NCBI GenBank assembly: GCA_014526335.1
Contig: JACTAT010000221.1
Location: 400,815-464,814 of the forward strand
Direction of reading: 5' to 3'
Length of the DNA stretch: 64,000 nucleotides
From: Chrysaora quinquecirrha
Taxonomy: Eukaryota; Cnidaria; Scyphozoa; Semaeostomeae; Pelagiidae
A program made the translations under genes and the position numbers. The notes beneath the pieces are model-generated. The model did no database searches and had not been told where the DNA came from. It saw only the letters and a program-made list of their open reading frames with translations. Below are positions 20,645 to 30,431 of this stretch, in pieces. Numbering within the stretch: position 1 is the first letter of the stretch; every line of letters begins with the position of its first letter.

Positions 20645-21107
20645 CGCCATTCATGGCAAATATATATAAATAGTTATGGTGCTGAAGAAGGCTCAATATA
20701 GCCGAAACACAAAAATCAATATGGGATGAGAGCCTGGGGCTGTATGACTTGGAGAGTTACTCGGCGATTTCATTGAGCTCTATGGCTCAGTGGAAACGTC
20801 GTTGGCTCTCTGATCATGCAGTCCTGGGTTCAAATCCCATCAATTGTGGTATGCCACTTGTGGAAAAATCTATCCTTGTGTTCGCCATTCATGACAAATA
20901 TATATAAATAGTTATGGTGCTGAAGAAGGCTCAATATAGCCGAAACACAAAAATCAAAATGGGATGAGAGCCTGGGGCTGTATGACTTGGAGAGTTACTC
21001 GGCGATTTCATTGAGCTCTATGGCTCAGTGGAAACGTCGTTGGCTCTCTGATCATGCAGTCCTGGGTTCAAATCCCATCAATTGTGGTATGCCACTTGTG
21101 GAAAAAT
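20645..21107 (+). repeat. 238-bp tandem array 2, about 1.95 units, inserted in gypsy
   Basis: Same unit as array 1 ('cattgagctctatgg' at 20771 and 21009, spacing 238). It begins at 'cgccattcatgg', the first base of which is exactly the predicted hammerhead cleavage position, and ends at 'ggaaaaat', about 20 bp short of the next predicted cut. The left flank is gypsy RT. The right flank was not recognised as gypsy. A and B boxes recur in both units. Confidence 0.85.
20876..20950 (+). ncRNA. Hammerhead ribozyme-like fold, array 2
   Basis: Best example of the array fold. Stem III TTGTGT (20876-20881) pairs perfectly with ACACAA (20945-20950). U20882 precedes the predicted cut before C20883. Stem I is CGCCAT (20883-20888) with ATGGTG before the core. 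The core CTGAAGA is at 20920-20926, stem II is GGCT/AGCC, and GAA is at 20942-20944. One unpaired A sits between the core and stem II. Confidence 0.6.
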
Positions 21108-21335
21108 TTGATATACACTATAAGAAACTCGTTTATAGGAAACTCAGTATTGAGATCAATATTGGTTAAGAAACTTTTGATACTCGACCCAAAAGGATAA
21201 AAAACTCGCAGGTCTCAACAATCTAAGAAACTTTTCGTACTAAAATCCTGCCTTAGGTGAGGTAGATGGATTCATGGAAGGGGCAGATGATGCATCAACT
21301 CCTTTCAAAACCAAACAGAATGTAACAGAAGCAAA

Positions 21336-21835
21336 ATGAACAACAAAGTTAAGCAAAAGCAACGAGAAGAAGACAAAAAGAAAAGAAAAGAACCAGGAGA
21401 AGAATTCATGTTAAAGGTGTTGAAAATATCCACAAAAGCGATAGTGATACTGTGTGAAAGCTGCAAGGCAAATTTCAAAGGTAAAGTCACAATGCGCGTG
21501 CGTCAACGGTTCATAATCGCAAACTATGGCACGAGACACTAGCAATTGTACACTAGAAAGATAATATAAAGTTTTCCATTACAGTGTTCCAAAAAAATGA
21601 TACAACCCTCCCTCCGCAGCAGGACCAACTCTCCGGCCCCTGCTTTGCCACTGTACAAGACCTAACACAAATTATTCTACTCCAAGCTCAGAAGGACTTG
21701 ACCAAAACAAACAAGGATATAAAAAGTAAACAACACTCAGCTGAAGCTCTACGCGATGTCTTCTCATCTTCTTCGCTGATTCACACATTCGCAAATTCTG
21801 CAAACGTGAATGAGGACGTTCCAAACAATTTTTAG
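21336..21835 (+). CDS. Candidate two-exon gene (uncharacterised)
   Basis: Exon 1 from ATG 21336 to 21480 is Lys/Glu-rich (KQREEDKKKRKEPGEE), and reads 'CESCKANFK' at its end, followed by the donor-like 'AAAG|GTAAAG'. Exon 2 starts after 'ttttccattacag' at 21585 and runs in the matching phase to a stop at 21835 with 'PPQQDQLSGPCFATVQDLTQ' and 'DIKSKQHSAEALRDVF'. The intron would be 104 bp. The reading phase agrees across the junction, which is the main argument. No domain is recognisable. An overlapping frame at 21255-21338 ('EVDGFMEGADDASTPFKTKQ') ends at the exon 1 ATG. It could equally be transposon-derived or chance. Confidence 0.25.
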
Positions 21836-22497
21836 CCCTTTATACATATGACAGCCTCGAAACCGCAAAGACACCCTGGCAAGAGGACAGCCCACACAGG
21901 GAGACCAGGCCAATGCTCACGCCTGCTTTAACTCTCTAATCCTTTGCCATGCAAAACAGTCCTAGAACAGTTTTGCATGACAGAAATCACGTATGAAAAT
22001 TGTTATACGACAGATTTATAATAATGATTTATCAGCTTGAAATTACTTCTACTAAAGGACAAATGTTTGACTTGATCCTTTTTTAGGTTGAACCAGGACC
22101 GCAGCACGACAGGATTCACTTCAGATAGACGACAGCGCTGTAAGACTTACTTTGCAAATCGTAACATCAACTCCCTTAAAGTTAACTGCTCAAAACCTTT
22201 TATAATAAAAAAGCACATGGCAAAACGCCCTAACTAAAAGCCTAAAAACCAATAAGAAGCGAGCATATATGATACGATAAAACAACTGTCCAATCAGAAT
22301 GTCAAATGTTCTAGCAAAGTCTATGAATCGTTTGATTAAACATTACGCAACAAAACAACTAAAAATAACCAATTTCAAGGTTCATCAACCTCTTCTTCGA
22401 AACATGAGCTCTTCTTCAACCATTTGGTTTAATTGCTCAACAAAATATGTCCCCTCTGTAAAACAATAGGGGTATACTTTTCCATACTGATCGTTTA
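21836..22497. other. No recognisable gene
   Basis: Unique-looking sequence. A second acceptor-like 'ccttttttag|gttgaacc' occurs near 22085, but no supported exon follows. Confidence 0.45.
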
Positions 22498-22628
22498 CTA
22501 TGATGATGATGATGATGATGATGATAATGATGATGATGATGATGGTAGGGATGATGATGATGATGATGAATATGATGATTATGATGATGATTATGATGAT
22601 GATGATGATGATGATGATGATAATAATG
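22498..22628. repeat. (GAT)n trinucleotide microsatellite
   Basis: About 130 bp of interrupted gat/gatgaa/gataat repeats. The resulting Asp-rich and Ile-rich frames are artefacts. Confidence 0.95.
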
Positions 22629-25336
22629 TAAAACAAAGGCGCATATATCTGCGCATGGGCCAATCCAGGGGGTGCAAAGGGTGCTTGAGCGGTCGGTCAG
22701 AATATCTGGCTATCGTGCCATATTATGTGGCTATCACCGGTGCTCAGACAGGTATCAGCCAATCAGATGCAACTTCATCGGTGCTCAACGTCATAAGAGC
22801 ACTAGACTGGAACAAATAGCCCATGGAGAAAGAGAGAACAGGGGTACATGCGGACAGGACATTTTTTAAATGTGTAATCCCAATTTTTTAAAAGGCCCAA
22901 TTCCTTCCCTAGTAGTAAGTGCCAAGATCATACAATTTTCCCAGTAGTTTGGGCCCTTGTCGATGCCCACTTATCCATTTGAATAACAACTGGTGGGTTT
23001 AAGTGAAAATGGATGTTGTTAATTAGCTACAACATGCATTTAAGTAGGCGTTTGCAGTATTGGTAAAGACATTGTTTGTTTTAGCTTCGTACAAGAATAA
23101 AATTTCGACTTCATGTTGAATTCTCCCTTTGCAGGGGCGCACATTAATATTATGGTAAGTGTGGGGGTTGTGTGGGGGTTGTGTGGTTGTCCCCTAATAT
23201 TTCCAAGCATTTGGTTCCAGACATGTGATAATAATTGAAACTTTGATCCCAGAACTGTCTCCGCTATCCTTAGACCTTACGAGTTTCTTAAGTACTACTT
23301 TCGGGTTACATTTTACGAATGCCAAGGATACCTCGCGAGCCTTTGAAAATTTGAATAACTGGTGGAAGAGCTGTAATTGTAAGCAGTTTTTGAGATAGTA
23401 TTCTACGATTTTTCCCAGGGCTCTTAGATGTGGCAACTTTCGCCTGATTACAACCCAATCCGTTCGTAGCAGTAGAATGTATTGGTAGTCAATACGGCCG
23501 TGAATACCCCTAGCTCTAATTCACAGACAAGTGTCATCAGTCATTTCTGTACTTATTTATACCTTTCTGGACTATCACGGGTGTCAGGCAATAACTTCTA
23601 AGAGATTCACTTAAATGTTGGCAAAGATTTATCTTCTGTTTCTTCCGTTTTCTTCAAAAACTTGGCTGTGCAAATTGAATAAAAGATTCCTGAAATGATC
23701 ACCAGAGTGACTCTAGCTACCAAATTTTTCAAAATTTCCTTTAAATGCTTGGGCTTTTGGCGCTCTACAGCTTCCTTTTTTCGGTCCCAATTCATGTACC
23801 CAGGGTACAATTCATGACACCTTCCAAAAAATTCTGTGGAATTCCACCTCTGGTCCTTTGCCATTTCTTGTTTTGAGTAAACTGTGAAAATCTTTAAAAT
23901 GATGTATTTAGCTACTTTCGGTTATTACGCTGTTAGGCCCTTTTTCCTGATTTTCCCAAGTAGTGAAAATTTCTTAAAAATTATTCTGCATGCAGAGGCA
24001 ACGGAGAGAAGAGGTGCACTCTCAATTTTTTTGTTTACGTTTTGATCAGAGAGCTTTGCTCTGAGATGTATCATTGCACGTTACCTTTGATGTTAACTTT
24101 GGCGTATTTTTTGAAATGATAATTCTGAATTGGACTTGGACAACATTATGTCTTAAAAGCCCTTGCCGAGCAAGGGAAGAAGAAAAGAGAATGCTTTATT
24201 GTGATAAATAAGTCTTCTGCAGACTTGATTGGGGACCTATAAATTCCTACTGGCCCCTGTAAAGGAAAAGCCTTAGGTTTAGGCTTGAAGCATAATGTAA
24301 TTACCAGCATTATTTTGGTTACCCTAATTGGCTGATACTTGTCGATGTTTTACATGGCAACCCTTAAGAAAATGTATCTAATGATCCCTTATGATTGTAA
24401 ATCGGCAAATTACTACAAAATATGATTATAAAATCATTAAATATTTTCAAGACCATTTTACAGCCAAGTGCTGTATAACCACTCTGTGATGTTTTTCTTT
24501 TATATAATTCGACACAATATCCTAGGATACATGGTCTACATTAACAACAGAACAATACAAAAAATTAAAGCTGAATTAGCTACTACAATAATTCCAAAAC
24601 ATACGATAAATTAATTCCTATATCAACTATCGGGACTAGCATCCAGGCGTTTGTTAGATTTCTGTAACAAGTTTTCCGAAGATTTGTAGAAAAATGTTGT
24701 CCTCATTTGACATCAAAAAATATATTTTTGCTCTGACGTTGGAATGTTCATAAAGTTAGGGTAGAGTTCCTGTACTTTATTCGAAATGTAATAGCTAACA
24801 AGGCAAACTAATTGTTGTGCCTTCAAATGCGTTCAGTTTTTCAGGAGGCCACGCCCTTATACCTTGCTGAGGGGTTGAGAGTGCGTTGGCAAGCTCTCCT
24901 CGAACTTTTAAATAACGCTTTGCTGATCAGTCCAAAAACAATGTGAATACTGCATATTTTTCTTGTAAATATTTTTCTTTGTGAATATTTTTCTTAGAGC
25001 TGCACACAAATTTTCTGAACTGCACATTCTATGTGTGCTTTAAAGAACCCTGAAGTATAAAAAATTCTCGAGTCTTATCAAAGGGGTCTCTATACTCTAA
25101 CTTAAAGGCGTCAAATTAGAAAATTTATTGTACCTTTCTCAAATTACAGCTTGCAAAATTCATTTTCATAAAACAAAGGTAAGCATATTATCATTTATTT
25201 CGGTTCCGGTTTCCTGCTGGTGTCTAATTTTCAGTAATAATAAATTAGATTGTAATATGAGTCAATAGAGATATCTCTCTGCGTTTTCCCAAGATATTTT
25301 ATAACGTGCCCTGTTTTAGTCTGATTTGTGGTCAAA
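22629..25336. other. No confident gene; one unidentified minus-strand frame
   Basis: An 85-codon minus-strand frame at 23607-23864 reads 'DQRWNSTEFFGRCHELYPGY' and later a hydrophobic 'VTLVIISGIFYSICTAKFL' stretch that could be a membrane segment. It has no recognised homology and may be chance or an exon. The remainder holds short, unrecognised sequence. A GT-rich run lies at 23158-23190. Confidence 0.3.
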
Positions 25337-25397
25337 ATGAATTGGTGCCTTGTTTTGGGGATGCTTTGCTCAGTTCTTCAGTTATATAATTCAACAG
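25337..25397 (+). CDS. Signal-peptide first exon with 5' splice site (partial host gene)
   Basis: ATG at 25337 with A at -3 opens 'MNWCLVLGMLCSVLQLYNST', a short N-region followed by a hydrophobic core and a polar end, as in a secretory signal peptide. The frame meets a textbook donor, CAG|GTAAGT, at 25397/25398 and would leave the exon in phase 1. Phase-1 introns after signal-peptide exons are common in metazoan extracellular proteins. Reading through the intron gives a stop within a few codons, as expected for an intron. No next exon could be assigned. An acceptor-like 'gtcttttgcag' at about 25453 leads to an immediate stop. The function of the protein is unknown. Confidence 0.5.
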
Positions 25398-26765
25398 GTA
25401 AGTTTGCATTCCCTTAATCCGATCGTGAAAATACTCTGTCTTGTCTTTTGCAGGCGTCTGAAAGTATTTCAAACGTTATCCTTTTGAGACGTTGACATAA
25501 GTGTCTAATGGGTAGATTATGTATCGAATTCCCAAGGTGTCTTTTTGGCCTGCGTTTTTATCGCCTGACCAAAAATTTACGTTGAAATTTTGAATATCAT
25601 AAATCCTCGAATACGTCCCCAATAACTTTAAAAAATAGCAATGCTGTAGTTATGTCCGAGAGACGACGACGATAAAAAAGATGGCGACGACGACGACGAC
25701 AATGATGATTAAGATGACGTTACCATAAAAAGGCGGAAAAGTAGAAATAGTTGAGCGAAATCTGGTAATATCACGGCATAATAAATTCAGAGTCACATAG
25801 CGAGAATTGATTTTCAATTTTAGATGTCCTATGATCGTATTTTGCGAAATCATCCACTTATACAAGCGAATAATATACTGGCAAGTTTTGTAATTATGCA
25901 ACAAGAATAGTTGCAACTAAATTACCTCAATCAAAATATAAATATTGGTGGCGTTTTGTCTCAACGTATTCCTAAATGTAAAGAAAATTAGCATCATAAT
26001 ATTCAGGTTGTTGGTATGCAAGGTTTCTGAAACCCAGGGAGTTATAATGGTGCAAAAGAATAAACTTCTTGTTGATTATATTAAATAGGAGTAATATAGA
26101 GAATGGAATCAGAATTTGGAAAATCAGATTTGTTTATCATAGTTTTTCCGCATGTTAAATACATGTAGGAAAAATCAACTTTTTATCATCATTGACAAAT
26201 TAATCTTTTAGTGATCATTCTTAGGCAAAGGCGTTAGGTTAGTTGCATCATTTTGAGTCTCTGCTTGCCTCAAATGTTTTTCTGAGTGAACAAACCACAT
26301 TTTTCAACTTTTGATGAAAATAGTTTTTTAGAAATGTGTATCGTGGGAGCTAGCGTGTGGGGCCTTGGAGTCCATTTCCTTAAGAAATTGGTGATTTTTT
26401 GCTTTGCTGCCTTTTTAGATCCACTGCTAATTTTATAGAAGACATCTTCAGTAGCTGCAAACTCATTTTCTTGCACTTTTCAGCATTTCATCATCTCATC
26501 ATTATAAATGCCAGGTATAGACTGATGAACATTTTATCCTCACATTTCTTCCATTTTCTGGCAATGATCTTTCCATAGCACTTCACATTACTTTCACCAG
26601 GTTTCGTAGGTAAAAACAAATGTCTGAACAGTAAAAAAAAATTAAATTATTTATGTAGTTGGGCCATAAATAGACATTGTACATTTCAGAATGTACATTG
26701 TGATAAGAATACGAGTACAAAAAGGAAAAAATATTCCTAATCCTGCTTTGCTATTTTTACATGTA
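25398..26765. other. No recognisable gene (possible intron of the 25337 gene)
   Basis: AT-rich. A short run of cgacgacgac repeats lies near 25686. Short minus-strand frames show no domains. Confidence 0.4.
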
Positions 26766-27640
26766 ATTAATTGAGATGAACAGCGGAATCATTTTCGGGC
26801 ATACTTAAAAGCTTTTTTCGTCTGACACTCCTCAGAGTATGAACGTCAGAAACAGACCGAAACAATATACTAAGGCGGAATTTATACCCAGATGCGGCTC
26901 GAAATGCACCAATCAGAAAAAACGAAAAGCTGAATTGGCATTGTGTTATAAACACCAATCAGCTGGTCGGATACAGCGGGAGGACCAATGAATTATTTGA
27001 AGAGTCCAAGTGAGAAAACGAACTCTTTCTGTCTACACAGAACCGGCCTTTTGGTTTTGATGTAGACAAATTCCAAAACCCCTAACTGAAACAAAGATCT
27101 TGCTTTGCCAATGATTCTGAAAAAATCCTCGCTGTAATTTTCCGCACAAATCGGGTTATCGAGTAGATGTTGTCCTATGGCAGAATCATCTCATAAGCGA
27201 ACCGGTTGGTCGGATCCTATCGTAAATTTCTTGAGTCAATAGCTTTTTCTTGACCAATTGAAGCAACCGTTTTTGAAGTTTCTGCTCTATTTTAGCCGTT
27301 TTATCGTGCTGTTCGACGTTGCCTAAATTTTCAAATTTAATTTCATCAGTGAGCACGTTGCCCATTTTCGAAATATAATCTCTTGGTTCAAAATAACGAC
27401 CCCAGATCCTTTATCAGGTTTTGTGATAAGAATCTGTTTGCTGTTTTGAAGGGATTAGATCGCTTGAAAATGTTTCCTATGCATATAAAAATCCGTGAGG
27501 TCGATAGGTGTGCCACAATAAGCATGAGCAATATCGCTTAAACGGGCTTTTAGTGAGCTAAGCTCTTCTTCCGAATCTGGCTTTAGCCTGGTTAGTTGAG
27601 TGCGAAGAATTTCGAACTCAGCAAAAAGCTCCTCTCTGTT
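26766..27640 (-). pseudogene. PLE copy E (third lineage), internally deleted, minus strand
   Basis: From 27640 downward the minus strand encodes the PLE N-terminal region 'EILRTQLTRLKPDSEEELSS' and, after a shift, 'QILITKPDKGSGVVIL', the conserved RT-entry motif. Near 27212 it jumps directly to the C-terminal end of the endonuclease ('DSAIGQHLLDNPICAEN'-like, with 'RPVLCRQKEFVFSLGLFK'), so most of RT and EN is deleted. The 3' untranslated region to 26766 mirrors that of copy D. It is joined head-to-head to copy D at 27640-27680. Confidence 0.75.
26800..26841 (-). ncRNA. Hammerhead ribozyme-like motif (PLE copy E)
   Basis: On the minus strand: stem I CATACT, core CTGAGGA, stem II GT-GTCAG-AC, GAA, then AAAA-GC-TTTT as a minimal stem III, A as the residue 5' of the cut, and the returning stem I strand AGTATG. 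Every invariant core base is present and the 10.1-11.1 position is a G-C pair. The cleavage triplet would be UUA. This is the cleanest type I motif in the window. Confidence 0.65.
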
Positions 27641-27773
27641 TATATTTTGAGGTGGAATACACGGATGTATGGTATGCGTCCACGGATGTATGGTCTACCT
27701 ATAACTCACAAACCCAACGTCCCTCTTAGGCTATTCTATCTATGGTTGGTTCAGCTCAACATGAGCTTGCTAA

Positions 27774-29159
27774 ATGGCTTTCGGAAATTTTAGCACCTGT
27801 TTTGGAACTTTATTTAAAAATTGTATTTCGGATTGTTTTTCTTTTGTTGACGTTATTCAAAACCTTCAGTTAGACCCGGCAAAATCGTTTATGTGTTCCT
27901 TCGACATCAGCAGCCTTTTCACTAACGTACCCTTGGATGAGACTATCGGGATTTGCGCTAGAGCTCTATACCGGGATGAACTTGTCAGTCCGCCGTTCCC
28001 TGAGGAGGTATTTGTCGAATTGATGGAGTCTGTTACCAGGTCGGTAGAGTTCAGCTTCAACAATGAGATGTACCGACAAAGGGACGGAGTCGCCATGTGG
28101 AGCCCATTGGGACCAGCGCTAGCAAACATCTTTGTTGGTTTCTACGAAGGTGAACTTTTCGGCTCCACATCAAAACCTGTCGACACTTTCATTGTTGATG
28201 ACACTTTCGCCATTTTCAAAAAAGAGTCCAATTGTAACGTTTTTCTCCAAAAACTCAACGCCTTGCATCCGTCTCTAAGATTTACTTTCGAAAATGAGCA
28301 AAACAACTCTTTGCCGTTTCTCAACGTCTTTGTTGAAAACACTGCTACTGCATTTCTCACCAGTATATATAGGAAACCAACCTTTAGCGGCCTCTATACA
28401 CGGTGCGATTCCTTTAGTCCAAAACAGAGGAAAATTAACCTCATCAACACGCTAGTTCATCGGGCACTTATGATTTGCTCTAAATCTCGGCTTGATTCGG
28501 AATTGGATAAAATACGGTCTATTCTCATTGAAAACAATTTCCCTGAGGACGTCATTTCGGATTGTTTTCGCAAGAAGATCGCAAGCTTTTCGGCTGATAA
28601 AAAGTATGGTCCGCAAAAGTGCCCTGTTTACCTAAAAATGCCTTGGATAGGAAACGTCTCATTGCGATTCGAAAGTCAAATTAAAAAGGCCATTACTAAG
28701 TGCTTCGCTGCTGCCAACCCTCGGTTAGTGTTTGGCACTCGGAAAGTTCTACCATCCATTCAAAAGGATTGCGTACCTACCACACAAAAAAGTTTGGTCA
28801 TTTATGAATTCTCGTGCCGGTGTGATGCCAGGTACGTAGGTCGTACTTCCCAGAGATTAGGTGATAGGATAAAGCAGCATGTCCCTACCAACATTCGTCT
28901 GCATAATTTTCGGCAAAGAGAGCAACCACCCCGTGGGTCTAAACAACAACCTAGTCTTAAACATGATTCTGCCATAGGACAACATCTACTCGATAACCCG
29001 ATTTGTGCGGAAAATTACAGCGAGGATTTTTTCAGAATCATTGGCAAAGCAAGATCTTTGTTTCACTTAGGGGTTTTGGAATCTGTCTACATCAAAACCA
29101 AAAGGCCGGTTCTGTGTAGACAGAAAGAGTTCGTTTTCTCACTTGGACTCTTCAAATAA
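27774..29159 (+). pseudogene. PLE copy D reverse transcriptase-GIY-YIG endonuclease
   Basis: 461-codon open frame lacking the N-terminal RT part. Motifs: 'FDISSLFTNVPLDETI' (residues 43-58), 'DGVAMWSPLGPALANIF' (104-120), the catalytic Asp pair in 'FIVDDTFAIF' (139-148), 'LPFLNVFV', 'RKPTFSGLYTR', 'VYLKMPWIGNVS', and the endonuclease 'LVIYEFSCRCDARYVGRTSQ' (341-360) followed by 'RLGDRIKQH'. The substitutions MWSP for the usual MGSP and FIVDD for YxVDD look like decay. An upstream segment (27660-27773) in another register supplies the 'MYGLP.THKPNVPLR' and 'GSAQHELAKWLS' motifs, so a frameshift near 27750 separates them. The ATG shown is therefore not a true start. Confidence 0.85.
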
Positions 29160-29310
29160 TTCATTGGTCCTCCAGCTGTATCCCACCAGCTGATTGGTGT
29201 TTATAACACAATGCCAATTCAGCTTTTCGTTTTATATGATTGGTGCATTTCGAGCCGCATCTGGGTATAAATTCCGCCTTAGTATATTGTTTCGGTCTGT
29301 TTCTGACGTT

Positions 29311-29352
29311 CATACTCTGAGGAGTGTAAGACGAAAAAAGCTTCTAAGTATG
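29311..29352 (+). ncRNA. Hammerhead ribozyme-like motif (PLE copy D)
   Basis: Stem I CATACT 29311-29316 pairs with AGTATG 29347-29352. The core CTGAGGA lies at 29317-29323, stem II GT-GTAAG-AC at 29324-29332, GAA at 29333-29335, and stem III AAAA with TTCT (one mismatch) around a GC turn. A29346 is the base 5' of the predicted cut. Orthologous to the copy E motif, with the stems preserved despite point differences. Confidence 0.65.
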
Positions 29353-29427
29353 CCCGAAAATGATTCCGCCGTTCATCGCAATTTTGAAATTTTGTACAAC
29401 TCAAAGACTATACATGTAATAAAGTGA

Positions 29428-30431
29428 TTTTTTAGACTTTTTCAAACATCTGGCTGCAGTAAACCAAGTCAACCTCCCCCCTCTTTACATCAAATGTCCC
29501 TCCTTTTAACATAAGGCGCCCTTTAATCACATACCAGGCCTACACGCTTTTTTTATAAAGAACCACTTTATAAGGGACCTACACGTAGAAGGATTTAAAG
29601 AACTTATACTACTAAAGAGAACATCATTGAATGTTGAATGCTTTTATCACTGCAAATAACCAAGAATTTTAAAGCCGGTTCCATTCATTTGCAGTTGAAA
29701 ACCACATAAATTGTACGTTACACATGTATCAAATATTTCCTTGAGTAGTCTCGAGCTTTGCTGACATGCAAGTGTTTCTCTTTTATAGTTAAGACCACTG
29801 TATGTGCAGTTAAAGTTAAGAAACTATTAAGGAACTTTTGAACTACAATTGCCTAAAAAGAGGTCCAAAAATAAGAATCTTCAAGAGCTAGGCCTTGAGG
29901 TAGGTTCCTTATAAAAAAGCGTCTATTTCGTTTCCACACTGCTGATAAACGCTCAAAAATTGACTAAACGATGTGAAAAAGTCATGAAAATGCATACAAA
30001 CAATAAACAGGGCCTAGGCCAAAACCTCATTTTAGATGGGTCTAAGACCCAGTGTTTCAAATATGTAACACGCCCACAACAACATTTTTTGCTCGAAAGG
30101 AATTGTATTTGAACATAGTTTTTTGTAACCAACGTGGTCAACTATAAGTAATTACTGTAACTAAAAATATGATAAAACATAAGATTTTTTAATGGAATTA
30201 TGGGAATAATTTCCTTAGTTACGAATCTCGCATAGCTGCAGACGTTGAATTCGAAACTAAGGAAATTATTCCCCGAAATCCTTTCGAAAATCCTTAATAA
30301 AAACAAAGGACTAGCAGAAACGGCCGCCATATTTTGCGGAAACCTCTATTGAAGTTTGCCAAGTTGATAACAAAGAAATGATTTGTTGGACCATATAATC
30401 CATGTAGAATACATATCTATATGAAACAGTC
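29428..30431. other. No recognisable gene
   Basis: AT-rich. Short chance frames only. The motif 'actaaggaaattattcc' near 30255-30272 reappears in inverted form near 30205-30222, a small local hairpin. Confidence 0.45.

Larger units (their letters stand above)
27660..29427 (+). mobile_element. Penelope-like retroelement copy D (third lineage), 5'-truncated
   Basis: Starts within the RT at 'RMYGLPITHKPNVPLR', continues through RT and the GIY-YIG domain to 29159, and then has a 3' region shared in inverted form with copy E. The 3' region includes a hammerhead motif. It ends near 29427. Confidence 0.85.

Noticed and set aside
22385..22819. Poly-Asp and poly-Ile frames
   Set aside because: Products of a GAT trinucleotide tract.
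26767..26958. Small protein conserved on both arms (26767-26958 minus and 29194-29427 plus)
   Set aside because: It is the shared 3' untranslated region of PLE copies E and D, containing the hammerhead. The frame is incidental.
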